Below, piece after piece: positions 1 through 10,500 of a stretch of DNA of 64,000 bases; within the stretch, counting starts at the first letter, position 1, and each line of letters opens with the position of its first letter. The notes under the pieces are model-generated. The model made no database searches. It was not told the origin of the DNA and saw only the letters and a program-made list of their open reading frames with translations. Source of the stretch: Diplolepis rosae (lineage: Eukaryota > Arthropoda > Insecta > Hymenoptera > Diplolepididae). The position numbers and the translations under genes are program-made. Location: positions 8,370,001 to 8,434,000 of the forward strand of contig JAPYXD010000484.1 of assembly GCA_030998225.1 (NCBI GenBank), written 5' to 3'.

Positions 1-157
1 TAAGTTGAAAATAGATTGAAAACCTATTTAAAATGGAAAATGCAAAATGGTTTTCTTCTTCCTATTTAAAATACAAAATGGAAAATGGCATTTTGCATTT
101 CAAATAGGTATTTGAAATGGATTCATTTGAAATAGTTACCCAGCTCTGCTGATCACA
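1..157. repeat. AT-rich motif repeat, possible hAT-type end
   Basis: The stretch is built from repeated variants of AAAATGG, CATTTT and ATTTGAAAT in both orientations. Read on the minus strand from about position 157 it starts CAGAGCTGGGTAACTATTT, which resembles the ends of many hAT elements. The other end would lie outside the window, so no target duplication can be checked. The class is an inference. Confidence 0.3.
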
Positions 158-280
158 GTATTTGCACTTGAAAGAAGCTTTATTTTGTTTATCAATAATT
201 TTTATAAAATAATTCCAAACTATATTCTTTTTTCCCCCACTTTTATTGCGCACGTTACACGGACTTCCAGAACAAAGCAT
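158..280 (-). pseudogene. BED-type zinc finger fragment
   Basis: The minus-strand frame opening at the ATG at 278-280 reads VWNYF, then about 15 residues later CKYC. This is the aromatic plus C-x2-C first half of a BED zinc finger, the DNA-binding module of hAT transposases and ZBED proteins. The His/Cys second half is missing because the frame runs into the repeat at 1-157. It is best read as a transposase remnant; a host ZBED exon is less likely. No start or splice context supports a functional gene. Confidence 0.4.
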
Positions 281-645
281 TTATCAAAAACAATTGAAAG
301 TTTGAACCGTTACGGAAAAATATTTTTAAATTTTCATAGATTCTCGAAGAGCACATTCATCAGAGAAATTCTCAGTCATATTCCCGTGCTCCCAGGCATA
401 TTCTCGGTCACATAAACTCTTTAGAACTCTAATCTGTACGCCCGAAATCTGTGCAACGGTTGCTTCGAATCTGCAGTGCAGCCGGCGTACTGTAGGTGGT
501 GCAACCGGTGCACCGAAATTGTTTCAGTGATACTTTGCAGTGGGATCTCGGACTATCAGCCTAGCACATAAATGTTACCAGAAGTACTACATATATATCA
601 TTTTTCTATAAAATGATGCTTTATCAATGGAAATAAATTACTTAC
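281..645. other. No gene; mariner terminus relic
   Basis: No coding signal is seen. Positions about 545-585 (CAGCCTAGCACATAAA) match the start of the mariner at 26714-27484, which sits at the equivalent place in OR2. This suggests that OR1 intron 6 carries the same insertion, mostly deleted. The OR1 terminal exon, expected in this direction, is not found. Confidence 0.45.
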
Positions 646-3600
646 GCTAAAAAAAGTGTCAACCGATAGTATGAAAAAATAAAAAATGCGTATTTGTTTA
701 GGCTCTTGCAATCGTGACATGATTATACACAACGATTTTCGGAAACTTTTATCTTGTATAGAAGTCCAAGAACATTCATAGACTGCATCCTTCAACTCAG
801 ATGTCTGTATTTTACGAAATGTATAATTTTTTATCATCAATTTATATTTTTCTGGCAAGGAACACTCACCTTTACAGTAATTTCATTTCCTCGCCAAGTG
901 AAGACAAATATTTCGACTAACATGCACATCTGATATTGCAGCAAAACATAAAATTGAAAGGTGATAGGAGAAACCTGTGAAAAATTTTCATTATAAAATA
1001 TCTGAATCGTTTTATATAATAAGCATTAAAATACTTTCGAGTGTTTTTGCAATCAGAAATACTTACCAATGTCAATTGAAAACTTAATACGCATATGGCA
1101 ATGCAACTTGCACAGATTTGCGTCGCCATTCCAATTTGGAACAAACCCGTTACGTCATTAATGAAGCTAATTGTAAAATTTGAAAAATTGTATATGTCTA
1201 AAACAATGTTCGTATCTATTCTTTAAATTATATAAAACTGTATAAAATAGTATAAAAAATTGTATAAAAATTATTAGTTTTCTTCATTCCTTTACTAAAA
1301 TTGTATATGCTTTGAAAAATACTTCTGAAAATTTGAGCCATTTTGATTCTTATTCGTTATGTCACAGTCATTTATATCAAGGGATGTCAGTGTTCTCGTA
1401 AAAATGGAAAAGATCGGATTATGTGCCATAATTGCGACAACCATTGATAACATTTTAAATTCCATCACTCGATACTTACTGATGGTCAGATCAAATTTAG
1501 AGATATAGTAGAGTTTATAGGTATATTCAAGGAATACGTTTATTCTACACATATATTGCAGGAAGAATTGGGCATGAGAAAGTTGAATACGCGTTAGGTC
1601 TTGCGTATACTCACTTATGACCAGAAACGCGTTCGAATGAACATTTGCAAGGCAAAACGAAAAGGATTTTTTGCTTTGATTTATAACTGTAGATGAAACG
1701 TGGATCCACCACTACACTCCTAAGACGAAAAAACCATCAAAACAGTTGAGCAAAGAAGTTGCATTAAATTTTGTGTGCGGAATGAAATTTCTGCTGCAGA
1801 AACGTTGAGGATGTTGCAGAAAGCCTTCAGTAACCAGGCTCTATCGAAAACAAGAACATTCGAGTGGCATAAAATGTTGAGAGAACGCGTTGAAGACAAA
1901 AAGTGCCCCGGAAGAGAAAAAATATCAACTAATGAACATGTCATGGAAATCAAAGTGAATGTGTAAACATCGCACATTGATCATAGTTATGTGATACAAT
2001 ACTCTCATTTGAAGAGTCTCAGTCCAACCAATATCAAAGCGGAGCTAGATTCTACTCTGGGTGAGTCAGCTTCTTCGTTTACAGCAATAAAGTATTTATT
2101 GGGTGGCAGAGTTTAAACGAGGTCGCACGAACTACCAAGACGAACATCGCAGTGGTCGACTAAATGAGGTGATTATGACAGAAATGTTAAAGAAAATCCA
2201 CATAATGATATTGGATGACCGTCGACTAAAAGAGCGTGAGCTAGCAGACATGTTACGTATTACAAAAAGTGCTGTACATCACATATTAACTGAAAATTTG
2301 GACATGAGAAAGCTGTGCGCAAGAAGGGTGCCGCATTTGCTAAAAATGGAACAAAAACAGCGTCGTGAGGATGTTGTAATCGAGTTTTTCGCGATGTTTC
2401 ACAGCAATACAGCCGATTTTTGCATCGATTCATAATCATAGATCAAGCATGGGTTTATCGCTTTACACCTAAGACGAAGGAGAAATAAAAACAATGGACT
2501 GAAAGGAGAGAATCGGCTCCAAACAAGGCGAAGACAGTTCTATCTGCTGGCAAGGTTAAGGCATCAGTTTTTTGAGATGCACGTGGGATAATTTTCATCA
2601 ATTGTCTTCAAAAAGAAAAATAATCAACTACGACTATTATGCGAACTTATTATATTGTTTGAGTGATGAAACCGAGAAAAAGCAACCGCATTTGGCGAAA
2701 AAAAAATTGTTATTTTATGAAGAAAATGCACCAGTTCACACATCCATTACCGCGATGGCCAGAATCAATGAGATAAAGTTCAAATTACTTTCTCACTCAC
2801 CCTATTTGACACATTTAGCCCCCTCTGATTATTTTTTCTTTCTAAACTCGAAGAAATCGCTCGGTGGTCAAAGATTTGCAAAGAATGAAGAGGTGGAGTC
2901 TGTGGTTAATGGCTCGACGGTTCTTATTATAAATAGGGTATCAAAGCTACCTGTGCAGAAATTGCCCAACTTGTTCCCAAGTTCCGATCAGGGCCCGATC
3001 GGATTTTCCACATGTGGCCGCAGAGGGCACATGGTTTGGCCCAGGTCGGAACCACATCGGATTATGATGGACAAGATTATTTTCAAATTTTGTGTTGTGG
3101 TCGTGATATTGTAATGACCATATTGAAATTAAAATCCCAAAAGCAAAATGTACATGGCGAGTTTGGAAGCACAGAATCGTTGTTGAAATTTGTTACATCC
3201 GCATTATAGATCAAGGTAAGTTAATTCACTAGATTCATTACATAAATCCTAACATTGTGATGAACTACATTATTACTTGGCATATTTTTTTATTAACTGT
3301 AATTTAAAAAGAAAAGAAAATTATAATTTTAAGTGTAGAACGTTATTGTGTTTCATTATTTTTTATATCGTATATTCAATTTTCCAAAGTGAATTGTTTA
3401 GAAAGAAAGTGATTAATAATGTAATTTATTTTAGATTCAGAAGAATGGAATAGTTCTACAGACTACGAAGATGGGCTTGAAGATTATACTGTTTGTATAC
3501 TTTTGATTATACTGTTGCATCACTAATCTGAATTTATGAAAAAAAATTTTTGAAACAATAATTTATTGGTAATAAACCAAAACCTTTCAAATTTTACTAT

Positions 3601-5759
3601 TTGTAGAAATACAAAATTAGTAGGGGCCATATCTGGGCCAGATCGGGCCCCCATTTTACAGGCCCAGATCTGGTCCAGATCGGGTAGGGCGTTTATTTAC
3701 TGGTCTGGCGCTAGACAGATTACCCGATCGGGCCCGATTGGCGCCTCAACAAAATTTCTACACGGGTATTAAGCATTGCTAGGAAAAGTTTATCGAGCTA
3801 GGAGGAGACTACGTTGAGAAATAAAGGTATTTTTAAAAATGTTTTTTGGGTTTCCTTTGTTAGATCGGGTACTTCTGGGTCTATCTTCGTATGGCCAAAA
3901 TTCAGGAATTGCAGTTCGAACTCATTGAGCATCCTCCGTATTCACTAGATCTAGCCCCCAGTGACTATTTTTCTGTTCCCTAAACTCAAATTTTAGCTCA
4001 AGGGGCAGATGTTTTTATCAAAGTAGGAAGTAATAGAATCCGTAGATGTCTATTTTACAAAGCATGACGCCAACAACTATGTTGACAAGGCTAAAGCGGT
4101 TGAAGCATCGCTGGACTAAATGCATCGAATTGAAACGAGACTACGTCGTAAAATAAAAGTGAGATTGATAGAAAAGGAAAATTATTTCTGCACTGAAAGA
4201 AATGCTTGGAATATATCTGCCATATAAATATAGCTAATGTTGTTAGGTAATTCAACAAAATATTTTGAACCGCTAAGCAATTATGTCACTGCTATAGTAA
4301 TTCATGTGGTTGAAATACCCATACAGGCTGTATTGGTACAAAGAAACCTGGATTTTCGGTATGTCCCCAATATAATATAAGTCACGAAACCACATTTATG
4401 TCTATATCGTTAAATTATTTTTTGCACTGTATGGCAGGCTTAAAACTTTTCAATTCACCCTCGCATTATAATAACTCTTAACGTCGCCACTGGTAAAGTA
4501 AAAAAACCAGAAGATTTCAAAGCCAAAAAAATCGAGAGAACCCCTGATAAATGAGTAGCAATAGCAACGTTGATACCTTCTTACATGAATAATAAGAATA
4601 TAAAAATACCTACTTACGTGAGTATAGCATCATAATGTATTGTACATTTTTTAATTCGCTCAAGCAAAACTGCTTGCAAAGCATCTTCTTCATAGTAAAT
4701 AATTTTTGCAGGTAAAATAATAGAAGTTCTTTCTTGATAAAATACTCTTTCTTTCTTTTCCTCCGTAACAGCAGAATACTGCGAGAAATTCCTGATAAAA
4801 GTAGTTTCTGCTAGTTGCTTGAAATCTTCCTTAAGAATTTCTATCTGACCCACCATAACAACATAAAAATTTGTGATCAAAAGGTCCATCATGGGATTCA
4901 TTACAGCTGTGTTTAGTAGCAACAGTATTTGGCATGCATATGTTATTGCAAAAGCTAGGTTCTTTGTCGTATCGAAGGGATACCATGCTGCGAAGATTAA
5001 TTTGTTTTCCTAGTCAAAATTCAAAAAAAGAACTTTTAGATTAATAAATTTTAATAATATCACAATTATCTACTATCAAAATTTTCTCGAAAATGATTAA
5101 TTTTCTGAATTAAATTTGTAAATGTCTACATATTTATTAATTTACCTGGCTGCTATCTATTAAAGGAATTATTATCCAAGAGATAGATGTGACTTGAGGC
5201 ATAATTAAGAATATAAGAGTAGTCACTTTTGCAATAAACATACAATTTTGCATTATTTCCAGATGCTTGCTTTGTCTAGGTGAAAAAATAGGATCATGCA
5301 ATCTTTCGAAAAAGCTTTCTATTTCTTTCCGACGCATAAAAAATACACCAAGTTTAGATGTGCAACTAATGCAGGTCAGAGTAAAGAAAAATCCGTCTAC
5401 CATTTTCAGCAGATCGCCTCGCATTAAATAAATATTAATAATTTGAGATGGCAGTGCTCCTAATATATAAATTAACTGGAAAGCGTAGCCGCATGCTTGA
5501 TGAATAAATCTGAAATAATTTCTATTTTGAATGTATGGCTCTTTGGTGTCTTTTGTTTTCACATATATGAAATACTTAGTCCTGACTATTTTAAACAAAT
5601 AATACACGTATTGAATCGATTTCTGACTTTTATATATTTTTTACATATATTTTTGTACTTCAATATTGGTTGTTTTACTGCAGCAGGCCATATTCCAAAA
5701 AGCTTGAGGGTGTTTAAAATAGTAATAAAAGCGACTTCCGGTATATAAACGTTTTTCAT
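646..5759 (-). CDS. Odorant receptor OR1 (7tm_6 family), terminal exon not in window
   Basis: This is an insect odorant receptor, a seven-helix subunit of ligand-gated cation channels formed with Orco in olfactory neuron dendrites. Six exons were read with GT-AG borders: 5659-5759 (ATG at 5759, the first Met in frame), 5146-5509, 4618-5009, 1067-1166, 870-974 and 646-804. They give 407 codons with no stop. Family marks include [10 protein letters not shown] in the second exon, FAAWYPFD opening the third, MVGQIEILK in its middle, and [10 protein letters not shown] with IIMSRLQ near the C-terminus. The last, roughly 19-codon exon seen in OR2 and OR3 is not found within 645 bp downstream, so it lies outside the window or is lost. 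Intron 3 (1167-4617) is swollen by mariner relics. OR1 is about 85-90 percent identical to OR2 by eye. Confidence 0.88.
1470..1742 (+). pseudogene. Mariner transposase relic A (in OR1 intron 3)
   Basis: Plus-strand frames give mariner-like pieces, including EELGMRKLN and [11 protein letters not shown] followed by a damaged copy of the '[10 protein letters not shown]' region. The protein would be a DNA transposase of the mariner family. Stops and shifts break every frame. The same relic lies at 29060-29520 in OR2 intron 3, so it is older than the OR1/OR2 duplication. It ends abruptly at the start of a different mariner N-terminus. Confidence 0.6.
1743..1966 (+). pseudogene. Mariner N-terminal helix-turn-helix fragment
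   Basis: The frame from about 1743 reads [24 protein letters not shown] and [13 protein letters not shown]. These match the first helix-turn-helix of transposases in the same subgroup as the 33 kb element. A stop at about 1964 ends it and nothing of the catalytic domain follows. The fragment is absent from the OR2 intron, so it probably joined this intron after the duplication. Confidence 0.6.
2103..4165 (+). pseudogene. Mariner transposase relic B, split by a later insertion
   Basis: The frame from 2103 holds the helix-turn-helix region ([20 protein letters not shown]), then damaged catalytic blocks. From 2572 come [16 protein letters not shown], where the usual catalytic Asp of 'DNAPAHTS' is Glu, and [14 protein letters not shown]. 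The frame is cut at 2947 by the element at 2948-3768 and resumes as fragments; another tail ([15 protein letters not shown]) lies at 3930-3975. The OR2 intron has a shorter version (29700-30055) in which the middle is deleted. It is non-functional. Confidence 0.65.
2948..3768. mobile_element. Inverted-repeat element with GATCGGGCCCGATC motif
   Basis: The ends are inverted repeats: TACCTGTGCAGAAATT on the left and, reversed, TACCCGTGTAGAAATT on the right. The flanks share AAGC (2944-2947 and 3771-3774), but the exact target duplication is unclear. Subterminal DNA at about 2985-3060 and 3625-3745 is packed with variants of GGGCCCGATC and GATCTGGGCC in both orientations. The AT-rich core at 3120-3540 has a splice-like AAGGTAAG at 3213 and a short acidic frame near 3435. 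It interrupts mariner relic B and is therefore younger. Confidence 0.6.
4190..4437. repeat. Short inverted-repeat element shared by OR1 and OR2
   Basis: The left end reads CACTGAAAGAAAT and the right end ATTTTTTGCACTG, which is roughly inverted. A matching copy lies at 30055-30297 at the equivalent place in OR2 intron 3. The insertion therefore predates the duplication. Confidence 0.45.
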
Positions 5760-6535
5760 ATCGACAAATACGATCTTTCTCCAATGACCGTGGCGGTTCG
5801 TTTCCAGATTTCTCAAGAATATTGTATTACATGCAGGCAGGTAGATTCATGTAATTGAAAATAATGGCGATGCAGAATCATCGATGAGTCTCGTACATGC
5901 ATATTTTACTGTCACATGGCAAAACGATGACTTACAGCCACGCCCTTTCTTATTGCATCCCACGGTATTAGGAAACTTCCTACATAATATAACTAGATTC
6001 TTCCTTTTCATTGATTAACGATACGATTTTCTTCAAGTTTACTCTTATGTGGCTTGTTTCTTTATTACTAAGTCTAAGAGTTATTATATCACATCATCTT
6101 TTTGTATAATCTATTTAAATATTTATTACATGCCAGAACCAATGTTCAGGATTCATTTTTCAACGATTTTTTTAATCTTTGATGAAAAATCTGTCACGAG
6201 AAAATTCTGGGACTTTCACAAGTTTTCAAATGGTTTCCAAAAAGAAATAAAACTTTGAGAAATGGATAAGATTCTTAAATCTGACAAAAACTGCTTCTAA
6301 TAGCTGGTAAGTTACTACACCATATTTCCAGTTCAAGATCAAGATATTCGTGCTCCGAAATATTCAAACAGCGCGCTTTCCGCTCCGATATGTTCATCGC
6401 ATACAGTCAAATTTATTTCTTCTAATTTGATACTAAAACTGAAGTCAATTTTATACTTTTTGTTGATGTGAATTAAATTTCCTTGAAGTTACTAAATTTG
6501 TTTTTAAATTGAAATAAAAAAAAAATACTATTTAC
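5760..6535. repeat. OR1 upstream flank, part of the segmental duplication
   Basis: No gene is seen. Up to about 6490 this DNA aligns with 31630-32505 upstream of OR2, for example CAAGTTTTCAAATG, CACTTTCACAAG-type stretches and CCGAAATATTCAAACA. It probably includes the promoter of OR1, but I see no site I can name. OR2 has an extra roughly 130 bp at 32200-32340 that OR1 lacks. Confidence 0.6.
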
Positions 6536-7404
6536 TTAAAGGGGGTCTCCCGGTGTGAAGCTTGAAAAGAAGGTAATTTTTCGAGATGTTTTTTATACGA
6601 AAAGAAAATTGCATAGACAGTTTATTTGTGACGCGATCCGAGAAAAGGGACCTACTATCCATTTGACGTAAGAGCGTTTTAGTATATACTAACCACTAGA
6701 AAAGCGACCGTACGTCAAATGGATAGTAGGTCCCTTTTCTCGGATCGCGTCACATTTGAAAGGTATATTTGAGGTAACTTTTGAGTAATATTAAAAAAAA
6801 ATTCTTGAAAAAGTTAGAAAATGGCGGAATAATCTAAAGTGAACTGGGGCGTGTTACTGATGAATTGGTCCGATTGTGTACAAGACAGCGTCTGTAATTC
6901 TCAACTGGAACAGAAATAATTTTTATTTTGTTTATTCATATGCTTTTTCACTCTATATGATCCTCAATTACCCAGTGAAAACTGAAAATAAATTTATTTT
7001 TTCACGTTTTGAATCCGAAAATTAAATTTTAACTCAAAATTTTATTATTATTTTGTTTGTTTTAATTGTGAAAAACAATTAAAATTGTTTAAAACTGTGG
7101 TTCATATAGAACGGTCTTTAATACTCTATAAAATGAAAGTTAAATCAGGTCGACAGGTCAAATAGTTTTTACGGAATCGTGTACACAAGTTGCGAAAATA
7201 TTATTTTAAGAAAACACGTTTTAAATTTTTGAAATATTATAACCAAAGGTCGACACGTCCATGCTTCTGAAAGTCGGTCATATCTTCTGAAATATTTGGA
7301 ATTCAGAGCTGAAATTTTATAGGGATGTTTACAGAGAGTTTTGTAACCGATTAAGCTGAAAAAAATCGATTTTTTTTTCGATTCACACCGGGAGACCTCC
7401 TTAA
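6536..7404. mobile_element. TTAA-flanked inverted-repeat element
   Basis: Both borders are TTAA (6536-6539 and 7401-7404). Inside them are inverted ends matching GTCTCCCGGTGTGAA. TTAA duplication is typical of piggyBac and some other superfamilies. No transposase is encoded, so this is a non-autonomous copy. A second, smaller hairpin element (6629-6753) sits inside it. Confidence 0.6.
6629..6753. mobile_element. Hairpin element with GTGACGCGATCC ends
   Basis: Two arms of 43 bp (6629-6671 and 6711-6753) are perfect inverted repeats beginning GTGACGCGATCCGAGAAAAG. ATTT lies directly on each side and may be a 4-bp target duplication. A larger relative with the same ends is at 50313-50825. Confidence 0.7.
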
Positions 7405-7539
7405 GGCTCTATCGGCCTCAAGAAACACATTCTTATCATATAATAATCGCGCTCGATTTTTTACTTCATATTCATTAGAGCCACATTTGCATTTAAAAAA
7501 ATTTGTAGACCACTCGGTTAATATAATATTTTCTTTACT

Positions 7540-7669
7540 TACCGCGAAGGGGGATGCGATTTCGAAACCTGGCGCGAAACAGCAAAAATGATCGGTTCCA
7601 CGATCGATTGGCGCGACTACGACATCAACAAGTACGTGGGATTTCTTTAACGCAGAGCACGGTAAACTA
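7540..7669. repeat. Old repeat X, left part
   Basis: GCGAAACAGCAAAAATGATC and neighbouring sequence match, in reverse, 53520-53740. The rest of the same copy continues at 15150. It was the target of the 7.5 kb element at 7670-15149. The short stretch 7405-7539 before it shows nothing I recognise. Confidence 0.5.
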
Positions 7670-8276
7670 CACGGAAAAAGATAGTTGAAGTAATTTTACT
7701 CAACTTCCGATCATATTTGGGACATATGGACAAGTTAGAAGTTATTTAGTATCATTGTAATTATTTGTGATGTATTAAATGTTCAAAAATGAATCAAAGC
7801 TGAGTAAAATTCAGAAGTGCAGGTTGAGGTATGAAAGCGTGCATTAAAAATTTCTATTTCTATATATATATATTATTACTCGTAATATAATTATAAAAAA
7901 CCAATCTTTTATTAAATCACCAAAATAGTAGAGCTCTCCCTTCATTCTACTCTACGTTTCAATCGAGAGTTGAGTAAACCGTGAATCGCAAAATTTATTC
8001 CACCAGCTATATCTATTCACGCAGGAACGAATGAAAGTAATCTGCGCCTTGGGCACACATAAAAAATTTTTAATTTAAAAAACGTGTTGAATTTATTTAA
8101 AAGTTTCACATAATCTAGTTATATAGATTCTGTAAGTTTAATAAATTCTTGATACAAAATTTGTTCTTAATTCATTTATAATTACTTCTCTCTTTTGCAC
8201 TTAAGTTTTTTAATTGAATTGATTTCATGAAAATTTAAACAAAGAAAAGTCTAGATAAGTGTATTACATTAGTATG

Positions 8277-8643
8277 TTATGTGCCTGGGCGCATAATGAG
8301 GGTTATTACGCGACGAGCGACAATGCTCCCAGGAGATCGAAGCCAAGACGAAGCCGAGGCGCGATCAGTCCTGCGAGCATTGTCGCGAGTCTCGTAATTA
8401 CCCGAATTGTGTGCATTGTCACATATTCTATTTTATGTGACTTCGGCGCATTTACAAGTTTTTATGCGTACACTCGAATCCAATCTGAAAAGGTTGAAAT
8501 TGCCGTGATTATCGCCCATCTCACTTGACATTTGGCGAAAACTTGCGGCCATTTTGATTTTCTCGATCTTGTGTAGTAGTAGCGTATTGTAATAGACGCA
8601 TGAGCAGGTCAAATGTACGAGTCTTTGTCAGTACAGTGCCAAC
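8277..8643. repeat. TTACGTGCC repeat family, copy 1 (left part)
   Basis: It matches copies at 38743-39194 and 58001-58410, starting TTATGTGCCTGGGCGC. It contains a long stem-loop with arms near CGACAATGCTC and GAGCATTGTCG. The P element at 8644-14142 splits this copy, which resumes at 14151 with GCTGTACGAAGAAGAAG, just as in the unsplit copy at about 39015. Confidence 0.65.
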
Positions 8644-9197
8644 CACGAGGGTGAAGTGCCCAATAGAAAAGGTGGAATCACGTTGAGAACCAGGGCCCAT
8701 GCAAAACTGCCGTAATCATTTAAGCAACTATTTATAAATTTTCATATCATTTCTCAACGTTCAACGTAGTTTGTTTTGATTTTTCATCATGTTTTCAAGT
8801 ATTTCTTTTCCGTCACCATCGTTACGATTCTTAACGTTTGGGTCCTTGTAATATTAATTTATGTATTAATTGCGTTATTTATTCATTCATGAAATAGGTA
8901 TCTGAAATATGTTTAATTCGACTCTTTTTTTACATTTTGTACAAATCATGCCATTAAAGGTATGTATATATTATATTCAAATATAGTTGTCGTTTCTATA
9001 TTTTTTCCCTATTCGGTTGTGTTATTATATACAATGTCTCTCTTTCTATATCAAAAAACTAAAAATTATCTAATCGAATTTATCAATTTTACTATATGAA
9101 CTGTATTTTTCCAGTAATCATGAAGTGTATAACTGGATATAACAGTGTATAACTGTTTAACGCATATAAACTGGAACAGTGATCTTTTATCTTAAAA

Positions 9198-10427
9198 ATG
9201 TACAATTGCAATACGGATTCAATTTCCTTCACGTTGAAGGAAATACTCTTCACCTTTGGTCAAGGATGTAGCAATGGTCGCAGTAAGTTTAATATATGTA
9301 AAGTCAACAATCTGTTTAAAAATTTAATAGAAAATAGAAAAAAAACATAAATTTCTATCATTTTCAGGTTTAGACTTGTCAAATGCAGATGGAAGAAAAG
9401 AGGAGGCAATGCTTACATTGCAAGTTCGAAAACCTCGAAAATACTTTCAACGGTAAATTTTATAATTGAAAATAATTAAAAAATTTTCGGTGAATCAATT
9501 TTTGCCACATTTTTAAAAAATGCAAATAATTTAGAAATCTTAGATAACCTCTAATCTATTATTGTATAAAATTTAACAATATTATAATTTATTAAATTCT
9601 TCTAAATTTCAAAAAATAATTTTAAATGTAAAGCCTTGATGACTAATATTTCTGTAATTTAAATCCTTTTAAATTGAATAACTTTAATACGAATTATTAG
9701 AAATTTGATATGAGTTTCCAATTGTGAGCATTTGAAAGTGAAAAAATGTGTACTTAAATTTTATTGTACAATTTCATACTGAAATCCTTCATTGTTTCTG
9801 CTGTGAATAAAATAATTCAATATTAATATAAATAAATTCAAATGTTTAAAAAATTTTTAATCTGCCTGTGGAAAAAAGATACTTTCGACTACAAAAACAT
9901 TTCAAATACTTTAAAAGATTGAATTTATTTGCATTATTTGCGATATAAGAGTTTGATCCTCCGATAATGTAGGCAGTGACAAAAATTCCAAACTCAACTA
10001 ATTAATTTGAAATATTAATATAATTCAATACAGCTAAATTTTTTATATTGTAGAGGAATTTAAGTTTTTAACTTATAACTTATATGAAATTGAATAATTT
10101 AGAGTTTGTCTTTCAAAATCACAAAACTTTATTCCCTATTTGGAAGGAACAATTTTAAATAGAAAGCGCTTAAATTGAAATCATTTTTATGTTAAAAATA
10201 TAATTTTCATTGTATTCTTAACTTTTTATTCGCGGCTTTGAAATAATTTGAAATATTTCAGTGCTGATAGCAAGAAAATTGTTTCCAAGTCTCAGATCGA
10301 TGATTCCACGCAAGGTTAAGAAGAAGAAGGAGAAGAAGAAGAAGAAGAAGATGATGATGATGATGATTTGAATCGATGCAGGCATGTAGTGCAAGCTCGA
10401 TCAAACTTAAAATGTAGTAAAAATGCT
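9198..10427 (+). pseudogene. Possible 5' exons of the P-element gene
   Basis: Three exon-like blocks with good borders were read: 9198-9282 (ATG start, donor GTAAGT), 9368-9452 (acceptor TTTTCAG, donor GTAAAT) and 10262-10427 (acceptor TTTCAG, donor GTGAGT). Joined, the phases match throughout, giving about 112 codons with one TAA at about 10317. The product would be basic in the middle (VRKPRKYFQR) and then strongly acidic (runs of E and D). It ends in phase 0, and an acceptor at 10499-10500 would continue in frame into the THAP exon. It could be a real N-terminal extension, a captured host exon set or chance. No family is recognised. Confidence 0.4.
9868..10020. repeat. Fragment of the 40 kb tandem-array repeat
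   Basis: GATCCTCCGATAATGTAGGC and adjoining sequence match the array unit around 40569-40630, with the CTGTGGAAAAA end also present in altered order. It lies in the putative second intron of the P-element gene. Confidence 0.55.
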
Positions 10428-10500
10428 GTGAGTTTACTGTGATAACTAATCATAAGTAATATAAGTATGTTATAATTATAAGACCGGTCACTTTCGTTAG

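Noticed and set aside
5760..5816. Upstream extension of the OR1 first exon
   Set aside because: The frame is open upstream and similar in OR2, but there is no ATG; OR3 also starts at the position equivalent to 5759.
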